From an uncultured Oscillospiraceae bacterium (GTDB taxonomy: Bacteria; Bacillota; Clostridia; Oscillospirales; Oscillospiraceae), in NCBI GenBank assembly GCA_900763705.1, contig CAAFLG010000049.1, forward strand, positions 1 through 64,000: 64,000 nucleotides of DNA, in the 5' to 3' direction. The notes under the pieces are model-generated. The model was not told where the DNA came from. It saw only the letters and a list, made by a program, of their open reading frames with translations, and did not search any database. Positions 24,504 to 32,076 of this stretch are shown here, in pieces (the stretch's first letter is position 1; each line of letters opens with the position of its first letter). A program made the translations under genes and the position numbers.

Positions 24504-25445
24504 ATGGAATCGAAGCTGCACATCATCCGAAAAAAGAAAAGCGAGGCGGAGCGCGCGCGCCTCGACCCGCTGATGCGTGCGCTCAAGGCGCTGCACAGCG
24601 CCGGTGCGCCAGAAAGCATGACCGCCGAAGAGCTTGAGCATCAGCGCCGCAGTCAGGAGGTCCTCGGCAAGCTGACTGCGCCGATGACGGGCATGGATTA
24701 CGAGGAATTTGCCCTCTCGGGCATGAGCGCGGCGTGGACGCGGCTCAAGGCCCCCCACGGCAGCCGCCATGCGATTTTATACTGCCACGGCGGCGGCTAC
24801 ACGAGCGGCAACCTCGGCTATTCGCGCGTACTGTCGTCCAAGCTCGCGCATGCGACGGGCTACGATGTGCTGAGCTTTGAATACCGCCTCGCGCCCGAGT
24901 TTCCCTATCCTGCCGCCGTTGAGGACGCGCTGCGCGCGTGGGACTATCTGATGCTCCAGGGCTACGGCGCGCACGATATCGTCCTCGCGGGTGACAGTGC
25001 GGGCGGCAACCTTGCTCTCGTGCTCTGCAGCCGCCTCAAGGCGGCGGGCCGCAAGCTCCCCGGCGCGCTCATCCTGATGTCCCCGTGGACGGACATGACG
25101 ATGTCGGGCAAATCGTACACAGAGCGCGCGGAGATCGACCCGATGCTCACGCCCGAGTACATCGAGGCCGTGCGCCTCGCCTACGCCGCGGGGCGGGACT
25201 ACCGTTCGAGCGACCTATCGCCGCTCTTCGCCGACTTCGCAGGCTACCCGCCGACGCTCATCCAGGTCGGCGATCACGAGATCCTGTATTCGGATTCGGA
25301 GCAGCTCTATCAGGCGATGAAGCGCGCCAACATCTCCTGCCGCCTGCAGGTCAGCGAGGGGATGTGGCACGTATTCCAGATGTTCCCGATGCGAAAGGCG
25401 GCGGCCGCGATAGAAAATGTCGCGCGTTTCCTGCTGGAACAGTAA
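24504..25445 (+). CDS. alpha/beta hydrolase, hormone-sensitive-lipase family
   Basis: The 313-residue protein has the HSL-family oxyanion motif HGGGYTSG, the nucleophile elbow GDSAGG (Ser near 165), an acid in VGDHEILYSDSE and the catalytic His in MWHVFQ. This class hydrolyses short-chain esters. AGGAGG precedes the ATG. The N-terminal cap segment (1-80) is helical and charged. It diverges from the acyltransferase-like gene, so opposite reactions on the same ester pool are possible (inference). Confidence 0.9.
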   Translation: MESKLHIIRKKKSEAERARLDPLMRALKALHSAGAPESMTAEELEHQRRSQEVLGKLTAPMTGMDYEEFALSGMSAAWTRLKAPHGSRHAILYCHGGGYTSGNLGYSRVLSSKLAHATGYDVLSFEYRLAPEFPYPAAVEDALRAWDYLMLQGYGAHDIVLAGDSAGGNLALVLCSRLKAAGRKLPGALILMSPWTDMTMSGKSYTERAEIDPMLTPEYIEAVRLAYAAGRDYRSSDLSPLFADFAGYPPTLIQVGDHEILYSDSEQLYQAMKRANISCRLQVSEGMWHVFQMFPMRKAAAAIENVARFLLEQ

Positions 25446-25456
25446 AAAATCATTGA

Positions 25457-25495
25457 CAGGATGGGCGTCCTTTTTGAAAAGGGACGCCCATCCTG
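25457..25495. terminator. hairpin after the hydrolase gene
   Basis: A 14-bp perfect stem (CAGGATGGGCGTCC with its complement at 25482-25495) begins 12 bases after the hydrolase stop. A TTTTTT run is present only on the minus-strand side, so termination of rightward transcription is uncertain. Confidence 0.55.
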
Positions 25496-25556
25496 CGCGC
25501 AGGAAAACGCCTTCTCCTTCGGTTGGAAAAAAATGCAGGTTTTTTTGAAAAAACTC

Positions 25557-25584
25557 TTGACAAGAGGCCGCCGCGTGCTATAAT
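25557..25584 (+). promoter_or_regulatory. promoter of the trpXYZ-type operon
   Basis: Consensus TTGACA (25557-25562) and TATAAT (25579-25584) with a 16-base spacer, about 20 bases before the T-box leader begins. Confidence 0.8.
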
Positions 25585-25604
25585 TCAGCCAACAAGTAAA
25601 AAGC

Positions 25605-25880
25605 TTCAAACCTATGAGGAAGAGAAGTAGCCGATGCTGGCAAGCGCAAAGAGAGTCCCGGGTGGTGTGATCGGGGCGGCGGACGGTCGGTGAATGGACT
25701 TCGGAGGGCGGATCGAACGGCGAGAGCCAAGTAGAGACCGACGGGTATCCCACCCGTTATCCATCGGGGCGCGTATGATGGTGCGCGTAAGCGAGCGGGC
25801 GTTTTCTAAAGCGTCAATTTGGGTGGTATCGCAGAAGTTGGATGACTTTTGTCCCATGTAGATGGGATGAAGGTCTTTTT
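25605..25880 (+). promoter_or_regulatory. T-box riboswitch, tryptophan (UGG) specifier
   Basis: The leader shows the T-box landmarks in order. Stem I has AGAGAAGTAG at 25621-25630. Its specifier loop is framed by GAAG/CTTC below and CCGA/TCGG above, and reads TGAATGGA on the 3' side, placing TGG at 25695-25697 followed by the conserved A. A GGTG-type distal loop lies near 25660. The antiterminator T-box sequence GGGTGGTATCGC is at 25821-25832, and an intrinsic terminator follows (25844-25880). Uncharged tRNA-Trp would pair with the specifier and T-box and allow read-through into the ABC transporter. This is a cis-regulatory RNA, not a gene. Confidence 0.9.
25844..25880 (+). terminator. regulated terminator of the T-box leader
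   Basis: GACTTTTGTCCCAT pairs imperfectly with ATGGGATGAAGGTC and is followed by TTTTTT. It is mutually exclusive with the antiterminator formed by GGGTGGTATCGC. Confidence 0.8.
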
Positions 25881-25957
25881 TCTTTTTATTCCTCCTGTTC
25901 CGGCAAAACGGGATCTCATCTGCCACTCAAAATCAAATCAATTTGGAGGAAAGCAAA

Positions 25958-26986
25958 ATGAAAAACAACATGGTAAAGAAGTTCCTGACCCTGGCCCTCG
26001 CCGGTGCGATGACCCTGTCTCTCGCCGCGTGCGGCAGCAAGACGGACAATGGCGGCAGCGATGCCCAGCAGGAATCCGAGAACGGCAAGACCTACAAGGT
26101 TGCCATCATCAAGCAGCTTGACCACGCTTCCCTCGACGAGATCGCGAACGCCGTGGCCGCCGAGCTCGACAAGATCGCAGCCGACAATGGCGTGACCATC
26201 GAGTACGACATCACCTCGGGCCAGAACGACCAGACCATCTTAAAGCAACTCTCCGATCAGGCGATCGCCGATCAGGTCGACGCCATCATCCCCATCGCAA
26301 CGACCGCCGCGCAGATCGCCGCCCTCTCCGCCGAGGACAGCAAGACCCCCGTTGTCTACGCCGCCGTCTCCGATCCCGAGGCCGCAAGCCTGACAGGCAT
26401 CGACTATGTGACCGGCACGAGCGACGCGCTGAACACCGGCTTCATCATGGACATGCTGTTCGCCCAGAATCCTGACGCCGCGAAGATCGGCCTGCTCTAC
26501 TCCCTCTCCGAGCCCAACTCCACCAAGCCCATCGCCGACGCGAAGGCCTATCTCGACGCCAAGGGCATCGCGTACGTTGAGCAGACCGCGAACACGAACG
26601 ACGAAGTCGTCGCTGCCGCTTCCGCGCTGATCGCCGACGGTGTGGACGCCGTCTTCACCCCGACCGACAATGTCATCATGGCCGCCGAGCTCGCCATCTA
26701 CGAGGACCTCGCCAAGGCCGGCATCCCCCACTACACCGGTGCCGACTCCTTCGTTCGCAACGGCGCTTACGCCACCTGCGGTGTGAACTACACCGACCTC
26801 GGCGCCAAGACCGCCGACCTCGCCTACTCCGCCATCACCGACGGCATGGACGCCATGGAAGACTACTACCTGATCGACGGCGGCATCATCACCGTCAACA
26901 CCGATACTGCCGCCGCGATGAGCCTTGACTACTCCTGCTTTGACAGCATGGGCACCGTCGTTGAGGTCACGACCAGCAAGGACTGA
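25958..26986 (+). CDS. trpX: ABC transporter substrate-binding lipoprotein, TrpX type
   Basis: ATG 25958 follows TTGGAGGA; the 342-residue product has a lipoprotein signal peptide with lipobox LAAC (Cys near 25), a Gly/Ser/Asn linker and an ABC_sub_bind (PF04392-type) domain: KVAIIKQLDHASLDEI, DAIIPIATTAAQ, KIGLLYSLSEPNS, DAVFTPTDN. In Firmicutes this family, with its permease and ATPase, is linked to tryptophan or tyrosine uptake through T-box leaders. The UGG specifier here supports tryptophan. It is tethered on the outer membrane face. Confidence 0.85.
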   Translation: MKNNMVKKFLTLALAGAMTLSLAACGSKTDNGGSDAQQESENGKTYKVAIIKQLDHASLDEIANAVAAELDKIAADNGVTIEYDITSGQNDQTILKQLSDQAIADQVDAIIPIATTAAQIAALSAEDSKTPVVYAAVSDPEAASLTGIDYVTGTSDALNTGFIMDMLFAQNPDAAKIGLLYSLSEPNSTKPIADAKAYLDAKGIAYVEQTANTNDEVVAAASALIADGVDAVFTPTDNVIMAAELAIYEDLAKAGIPHYTGADSFVRNGAYATCGVNYTDLGAKTADLAYSAITDGMDAMEDYYLIDGGIITVNTDTAAAMSLDYSCFDSMGTVVEVTTSKD

Positions 26987-27060
26987 TCCTCATTCCCAAC
27001 AATGTACTGCCGTCCCCAGGCTTTTCGCCGGGGGCATCGGCCTGAAAGGAGACTTTCCCC

Positions 27061-27969
27061 ATGCTCATCATCACGCAGACCGCCCTTGAGCTGGGCTTCC
27101 TCTACGCCCTGGTCGCAATGGCGCTGTTTTTAAGCTACCGCATCCTCGACATCGCCGATCTGACGACCGACGGCTGCTTTGTCCTCGGCGCGGCCGTATC
27201 CGTCACGGTGACCGCCGCGGGACACCCCATCCTCGCCATCTTCGCCGCGATGCTCGCCGGCGCGTGCGCGGGCTTTGTCACCGCGTTTTTACAGACGAAG
27301 CTCGGCGTGCCGTCCATCCTCGCCGGTATCGTCACGAACACCGGCCTCTATACCGTGAATCTCATGGCCATGGGCTGGAAATCCAACCAGAGCCTGCTCG
27401 GCGGCAAGACCGTCTTCACGATGCTGCGCGAGACCGGCATCGGCGGCGAGTGGTACGAGCTGCTGCTCGCAGCGTTTGTCACGCTTCTGGCCGGTCTTCT
27501 GCTGGTGCTGTTTCTCGGCACGCGCATGGGTCTTTCCATCCGCGCCACGGGCGATAACCCCGACATGGTGCGTGCCTCATCCTTGAATCCTTCCTTCACC
27601 GTCACGGTGGGGCTGTGCCTTGCCAACGTCCTCACGGCGCTCTCCGGCGCGGTCGTCGGCCAGTATCAGAAGACCGTCGACATCAACTCCGGCACGGGCA
27701 TCGTTGTCATCGGCCTTGCCTGCCTCATCATTGGCGAGACGCTGCTCGGGCGCAGAAGCGTCAAAAAGGGTGTCATCGCCGCCATCCTCGGCTCCATCGT
27801 CTACCGCTTCATTTACGCCATCGTCTTCTACACGAAGATCGTGCCCGTCGAGTGCCTCAAGCTCCTGACGGCGGTCATCGTGGCGCTGGCCATCGCCTCG
27901 CCGAGCATCCGGAAGTGGGCGGCGTTCCAGAAGCGCAAAATGACAGCCAAGCGGAAAGGAGGCGTGTAA
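27061..27969 (+). CDS. trpY: ABC transporter permease, TrpY type
   Basis: The 302-residue, very hydrophobic protein has about eight membrane helices and the conserved cytoplasmic loop GTRMGLSIRATGDNPDMVRA found in BPD_transp_2-type permeases (LivH/RbsC-like). It ends with a basic tail (KRKMTAKRKGG). AAAGGAGA precedes the ATG, and the next gene starts one base after its stop. It would form the membrane channel of the tryptophan-type transporter. Confidence 0.85.
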   Translation: MLIITQTALELGFLYALVAMALFLSYRILDIADLTTDGCFVLGAAVSVTVTAAGHPILAIFAAMLAGACAGFVTAFLQTKLGVPSILAGIVTNTGLYTVNLMAMGWKSNQSLLGGKTVFTMLRETGIGGEWYELLLAAFVTLLAGLLLVLFLGTRMGLSIRATGDNPDMVRASSLNPSFTVTVGLCLANVLTALSGAVVGQYQKTVDINSGTGIVVIGLACLIIGETLLGRRSVKKGVIAAILGSIVYRFIYAIVFYTKIVPVECLKLLTAVIVALAIASPSIRKWAAFQKRKMTAKRKGGV

Positions 27970-27970
27970 A

Positions 27971-28768
27971 ATGCTGGACATTCAGAGCATTTCCAAAACC
28001 TTTAACCCCGGCACCGTGAACGAAAAGAAGGCTCTTTCTTCTCTTTCGCTGCACTTAGACGAGGGCGACTTTGTCACGATCGTCGGCTCGAACGGCGCGG
28101 GCAAGTCGACGCTCTTCAACGCCATCGCGGGCAGCTTTTATGTCGATGCGGGCAGCATTTCGCTTGCCGGCAAGGACATCACCTTCACTCCCGAGCATGA
28201 GCGCTCCCGCCGCATTGGGCGGCTCTTTCAGGACCCCCTGCGCGGCACCGCGCCGAACATGACGATCGAAGAAAACCTCGCGCTCGCGTACCTGCGCGCA
28301 GCGCACGGCAATCCCTTCAGCCGTATCAGCAAGAAGGACAAGGCTTTCTTCGCCGAGCAGCTCAAGCAGCTCGACATGGGCCTCGAAAGCCGCATGAAAA
28401 GCCCCGTGGGGCTGCTCTCCGGCGGCCAGCGTCAGGCGCTCACATTGCTGATGGCGACGATGGTGCCGCCGCAGTTGCTGCTCCTTGATGAGCACACCGC
28501 GGCGCTCGACCCCGCAACGGCGGAAAAGGTGCTTGCCCTCACCCGCCGCGTTGTGGCAGAGAGCCATATCACCTGCCTGATGGTCACGCACAACATGCAT
28601 CAGGCGCTCGAACTCGGCAACCGCACGCTGATGATGTCGGACGGACACATCGTGCTTGATGTTTCCGGCAGCGAACGCGCGGGCATGGGAGTCGACGACC
28701 TCATCGCACGCTTCAAGGCGGGCGCGGGGCACGAACTCGACAACGATCGCATCCTTCTATCGGAATAA
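27971..28768 (+). CDS. trpZ: ABC transporter ATP-binding protein, TrpZ type
   Basis: The 265-residue ATPase has Walker A GSNGAGKST, the signature LSGGQRQAL, Walker B LLLLDEHTAALDP and the switch histidine in CLMVTHNM. AAAGGAGG lies just upstream within the end of the permease gene. It powers the substrate-binding protein/permease pair encoded upstream and closes the operon before a strong terminator. Confidence 0.9.
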   Translation: MLDIQSISKTFNPGTVNEKKALSSLSLHLDEGDFVTIVGSNGAGKSTLFNAIAGSFYVDAGSISLAGKDITFTPEHERSRRIGRLFQDPLRGTAPNMTIEENLALAYLRAAHGNPFSRISKKDKAFFAEQLKQLDMGLESRMKSPVGLLSGGQRQALTLLMATMVPPQLLLLDEHTAALDPATAEKVLALTRRVVAESHITCLMVTHNMHQALELGNRTLMMSDGHIVLDVSGSERAGMGVDDLIARFKAGAGHELDNDRILLSE

Positions 28769-28773
28769 ATCCA

Positions 28774-28815
28774 AACCCTCCGCCTTTCCCCATGGAGCAA
28801 GGCGGAGGTTTTTTT
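28774..28815 (+). terminator. rho-independent terminator after trpZ
   Basis: CCTCCGCCTT/AAGGCGGAGG hairpin with a TTTTTTT tail. Confidence 0.88.
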
Positions 28816-28902
28816 CACAAACAGGCGATTTTGTCCGCTTGAGGCGCGCTTTGATCCGTGCTATACTTTTGTTACAAAATCTGCATCAAAGGAGAAGCGC
28901 AC

Positions 28903-29643
28903 ATGGAGAGCATTTTTGAGCGGGAGATCATTGTGACGCCCGACTACTGCGACGCGTCCGGCGCGCTGTCGCCGTTGGCGGCATTTACAATCTTTCAGGG
29001 CATCGCCGCGCAGCACGCGGAGGCGCTCGGCATCGGCGGCAGGGCAATGGCGCAAAAGGGCAGATTCTGGCTCACCGTCCACACGCGCGTCGACCTTTTT
29101 GCGCGCGCAGAGATGATGGACTCTCTGACGGTGCGCACCTGGGCGGAAGCGTGCAGCGAGCGCGATGTGCGCACCTACCGCAGCTATACGCTCTCGCGCG
29201 GCGAGACGCTCATCGCCCGCGGCAAGACCGAGTGGGCGGTCCTGGGGCCGGATAAGCGGGTCATCCGCTTTTCTGACTACGGCTTTCCCGAGGACTATTC
29301 CTTCCAAGCGGAAAGCGCCATTCCCGATACTTTACAGCGCTTCCATGAAAAATTCACCGAGGATGACCTCTTCTCGCGCTACACCGTGCGCCCGACGGAC
29401 ATTGACCTCGGCCGCCACATGAACAACGTCGCCTATGTGCGCCTGCTTCTCGACTGCTTTACGGCGCAGGAGCTTGCCAGCGGAAAGATCCGCTCGGTAG
29501 AGCTGCACTTTTCGACCTCCTGCTTTGAAGGTGAAGAGCTGACAGTCTATCGAAAACTGCACGATAACGGCACCTGCCGCATCGGTATCGTGAAAGCGGA
29601 CGGCAAGACGGCCTCACAGGCCTGTGTAACGCTTGCAACATAA
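28903..29643 (+). CDS. acyl-ACP thioesterase
   Basis: ATG 28903 is preceded by AAAGGAGA. The 246-residue protein has two hotdog domains. The N-terminal one carries the substrate pocket, and the second contains RPTDIDLGRHMNNVAYV, the conserved Asn/His catalytic region of FatA/FatB-like bacterial thioesterases. It would release free fatty acids from acyl carrier protein in the cytoplasm. The gene stands alone between terminators; a promoter-like TTGAGG...TATACT lies near 28838-28866. Confidence 0.88.
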   Translation: MESIFEREIIVTPDYCDASGALSPLAAFTIFQGIAAQHAEALGIGGRAMAQKGRFWLTVHTRVDLFARAEMMDSLTVRTWAEACSERDVRTYRSYTLSRGETLIARGKTEWAVLGPDKRVIRFSDYGFPEDYSFQAESAIPDTLQRFHEKFTEDDLFSRYTVRPTDIDLGRHMNNVAYVRLLLDCFTAQELASGKIRSVELHFSTSCFEGEELTVYRKLHDNGTCRIGIVKADGKTASQACVTLAT

Positions 29644-29644
29644 A

Positions 29645-29699
29645 AAATCCCCCACGGACGGCGGCGCGTTCCCGCGCCGCCGCTCATGGGGGGGGATTT
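29645..29699. terminator. bidirectional terminator between convergent thioesterase genes
   Basis: Nested stems AAATCCCCC/GGGGGATTT and CGGCGGCGCG/CGCGCCGCCG lie directly between the two convergent genes. Confidence 0.75.
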
Positions 29700-29707
29700 C
29701 ATCTCCT

Positions 29708-30130
29708 TTACCGCTCAGTGCGCATCATGTCCACCGCGCAGTCGGCAAGGAGGCGCTCTTCCGCGTCGCGGATGGCAACGTGCAGCACGACCATGTGCCG
29801 CCCGCGCCGCACGACGCTCGCAAGCGCGTAGACCGTGCCCTGCTTCGTGTTGCGCAGGAAGTTGACGTGCGCGCTTTGCGTCACATAGTCGTTCCCGTCG
29901 CAGCGCGCGGCAATGCCCGCCACGCAGTCGGCAAGCCCATAGAGAAGCCCGCCGTGTACCGCGCCGTGCAGGTTCATCGACTCGTGCCGCAGCACCACGC
30001 GCACCTCCGCGCGGTAGTCGCCCTGTTCGTCTTGCTCGATGCGCGTGATCTCGATGTGATTGTACGCCATAAAGGGGTTGTTCGCAGCGTAAGCGCGAAC
30101 ATCCCCGATGGGCGGAAGAAACTGTTCCAT
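29708..30130 (-). CDS. PaaI family hotdog thioesterase
   Basis: ATG 30130 is preceded by GGGAGGG. The 140-residue single-hotdog protein shows the PaaI signature NLHGAVHGGLLYGLADCVAG with the catalytic Asp in the following helix, and VNFLRNTKQGTVYALASVVRRGR on the second strand pair. Such enzymes hydrolyse aryl- or acyl-CoA thioesters as tetramers. Substrate unknown. Confidence 0.87.
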   Translation of the reverse strand: MEQFLPPIGDVRAYAANNPFMAYNHIEITRIEQDEQGDYRAEVRVVLRHESMNLHGAVHGGLLYGLADCVAGIAARCDGNDYVTQSAHVNFLRNTKQGTVYALASVVRRGRHMVVLHVAIRDAEERLLADCAVDMMRTER

Positions 30131-30233
30131 TTTTTCCCTCCCGGAATTTTTCCTCATTATAGCGGCGCGGCGGCAAAAAAACAAGCGATCCCGCGCGGGA
30201 ATTTTCACGCACGGGAATTTTCGCAAAAAGTCC

Positions 30234-30262
30234 TTGACTTTTCAGTTTTTACAATGTATACT
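30234..30262 (+). promoter_or_regulatory. rplU promoter
   Basis: TTGACT (30234-30239) and TATACT (30257-30262) with exact 17-base spacing, about 100 bases upstream of rplU. Confidence 0.75.
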
Positions 30263-30267
30263 AACAC

Positions 30268-30350
30268 AGCCGCTTTGAATGGGCATAAAGTTTCGAAGGC
30301 TTTCGAGTCTTTTCGAACGCCCCCGACATCTAGTCCGTAATTAATGAAAG
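30268..30350 (+). promoter_or_regulatory. candidate ribosomal protein L21 leader
   Basis: The 5' untranslated region between the promoter and rplU can form paired elements (CTTTCGAGTC/CGAAAG-like stems) and contains the stretches CCGCTTTGAATGGGC and GAACGCCCCCGACATCTAGTC. By position and general appearance it fits the Firmicute L21 leader thought to bind L21 for autoregulation. I did not verify the covariance pattern. Confidence 0.45.
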
Positions 30351-30361
30351 AGTTTCAAGCA

Positions 30362-30673
30362 ATGCAAGCGATCATCGTTACCGGCGGTAAGCAGTACGTG
30401 GTGAGCGAGGGCGACACCCTGTTCATCGAGAAGCTCCCCGTCGAGGCGGGCGACGCCGTTACCTTCGATCAGGTTTTGGCGATCGTTGACGGCGAAAACA
30501 CCAAGTTCGGCACTCCCGTGGTGGAGGGCGCGAAGGTGGACGCAACTGTCGTTAAGAACGGCAAGGGCAAGAAGGTCCGCGTCTACAAGTACAAGGCCAA
30601 GAAGGGCTATCACAAGCGTCAGGGTCATCGTCAGCCTTATACCAAGGTTGAGATCGGCAAGATCTCCGTCTAA
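30362..30673 (+). CDS. rplU: 50S ribosomal protein L21
   Basis: ATG 30362 gives MQAIIVTGGKQYVV, the standard L21 N-terminus; an earlier in-frame ATG at 30344 lies in the leader. The 103-residue protein keeps the conserved core (KVRVYKYKAKKGYHKRQGHRQ) and binds 23S rRNA. No strong Shine-Dalgarno is present, only GAAAGAG, which may fit translational autoregulation. It is the first gene of rplU-prp-rpmA. Confidence 0.96.
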   Translation: MQAIIVTGGKQYVVSEGDTLFIEKLPVEAGDAVTFDQVLAIVDGENTKFGTPVVEGAKVDATVVKNGKGKKVRVYKYKAKKGYHKRQGHRQPYTKVEIGKISV

Positions 30674-30676
30674 GTC

Positions 30677-31006
30677 ATGACCACTGTTACTTTCCTCACC
30701 GAAGGAAAACGCATCATCGGTTTTGATGCCAAGGGCCACAGCGGTTACAGCGAAGAAGGCTCCGACATCGTCTGTGCGGCGATCACAAGCGCGGTTCGCC
30801 TTGTGGAAAGCACTGTGAACGATGTTTTGGGTCTTGCCGCTTCCGTCAAGGTCCACGAACGCTCCGGCACTGTCGAGTTCCGGCTCCCCGGCGGTCTGTC
30901 CGCCGCGAATGAGAGCACCTGTCAGGCGCTTTTAACGGGCCTGATGCTGCTCTTTTCCGAGCTGCACAGTGAATATCCGGACAACATCGAAGTCATGGAG
31001 GCGTAA
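30677..31006 (+). CDS. prp: ribosomal-processing cysteine protease Prp
   Basis: The 109-residue YsxB-type protein has the catalytic dyad His21 (GHSGYS) and Cys33 (GSDIVCAAI), matching the family's conserved spacing. Prp cleaves the N-terminal extension of L27, and also phage scaffold/capsid proteins in Staphylococcus. It starts three bases after rplU and is followed by rpmA, whose product carries the expected cleavage sequence. Confidence 0.95.
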   Translation: MTTVTFLTEGKRIIGFDAKGHSGYSEEGSDIVCAAITSAVRLVESTVNDVLGLAASVKVHERSGTVEFRLPGGLSAANESTCQALLTGLMLLFSELHSEYPDNIEVMEA

Positions 31007-31049
31007 GCCCCCTGTTCCGATCATCTTACAGAAAGGATGGCAAATCACC

Positions 31050-31331
31050 ATGCTGAACATCGGTCTTCAGTTTTTCGCCCACAAGAAGGGCGGCGGCTCC
31101 ACCAAGAACGGCCGTGACTCTAACGCCAAGCGTCTTGGTCCCAAGCGCGCTGACGGTCAGTACGTTCTCGCCGGCAACATTCTTGTGCGCCAGCGCGGCA
31201 CCCACATCCATCCGGGCGTGAATGTCGGTATCGGCTCTGACGATACCCTCTACGCCAAGGAGAGCGGCGTGCTCCGTTTCGAGCGTCTCGGCAAGGATCG
31301 TAAGCAGGCTTCTGTTTACCCCGCTGAGTAA
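31050..31331 (+). CDS. rpmA: 50S ribosomal protein L27 with cleavable N-terminal extension
   Basis: ATG 31050 follows GAAAGGATG. The 93-residue precursor begins MLNIGLQFF-AHKKGGGS; the nine-residue extension before AHKKGG matches the Prp recognition sequence, so the mature protein should start at Ala10. L27's N-terminus reaches the peptidyl-transferase centre. The rest (KRLGPKRADGQYVLAGNILVRQRG) is typical L27. Confidence 0.96.
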   Translation: MLNIGLQFFAHKKGGGSTKNGRDSNAKRLGPKRADGQYVLAGNILVRQRGTHIHPGVNVGIGSDDTLYAKESGVLRFERLGKDRKQASVYPAE

Positions 31332-31340
31332 TTGCACAAC

Positions 31341-31377
31341 GATGATCCCCGAGCGAAGGCTCGGGGATCTTTTTTTA
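31341..31377 (+). terminator. rho-independent terminator after rpmA
   Basis: GATCCCCGAGC/GCTCGGGGATC hairpin with TTTTTTT. Confidence 0.9.
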
Positions 31378-31397
31378 CCGCTGTAGGAGGTTCTCCC

Positions 31398-32075
31398 ATG
31401 CTCAAAGCAATCCTCATGGACATTGACGATACCCTGCTCGACTTCGGCAAATGCGCCGAGCAGGCCATGCGCATCGGCTTTGCCGAGCGCGGCTTTCCCT
31501 TTGACGATTCCACCTATGCGGTGTTCACGCGCATCAACGATGTGCTCTGGCAGCAGATCGAGCGCGGCGAGCTCACCACGCAGCAGCTTTTTGAGTTTCG
31601 CTGGAACCGCATCTTCGAGGCCCTCGGCATCCAGGCCGACGGCGCCGCGTTTGAAAAGCGGTTTTTGGACCTCCTCTACGAGACGGCCATCCCAGTCGAC
31701 GGCGCGGACGAGATCTGCCGCTACCTCAAGGAAAAATATATCCTCTGCGCGGCGAGCAACGCCTTCCACGACCAGCAGCTCAACCGACTTGAAATGGCGG
31801 GACTTCTCCCCTATTTTGACCATGTGTTCGTTTCAGAGTCACTCGGCTACCGCAAGCCCGAAAAGGCGTTTTTCGACACCTGCCGCGCTCCGCTCCCCGG
31901 CGTTGCCGCCGAGGAATGCGTGATGATCGGCGACTCGCTGACCGCCGACATCGCCGGCGGCAAAAACGCGGGCATGAAAACGATCTGGTACAACCACGCA
32001 CACCGCCCCGTTCCGGAGCATTGCGCAGCCGACCAGATCGTCGATTCGCTCTCTCAAATTAAAGATATTCTCTGA
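31398..32075 (+). CDS. HAD superfamily hydrolase, YjjG type
   Basis: ATG 31398 has TAGGAGG upstream. The 225-residue protein has motif I LMDIDDTLLDF, motif II CAASNAF, Lys in YRKPEKAFF and motif IV MIGDSLTADIAGG. It most resembles the YjjG/YfnB group, which dephosphorylates pyrimidine nucleotides (family knowledge; substrate not shown here). It sits between rpmA and obgE, in the insertion often seen in clostridial L27-Obg loci. Confidence 0.88.
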   Translation: MLKAILMDIDDTLLDFGKCAEQAMRIGFAERGFPFDDSTYAVFTRINDVLWQQIERGELTTQQLFEFRWNRIFEALGIQADGAAFEKRFLDLLYETAIPVDGADEICRYLKEKYILCAASNAFHDQQLNRLEMAGLLPYFDHVFVSESLGYRKPEKAFFDTCRAPLPGVAAEECVMIGDSLTADIAGGKNAGMKTIWYNHAHRPVPEHCAADQIVDSLSQIKDIL

Positions 32076-32076
32076 C

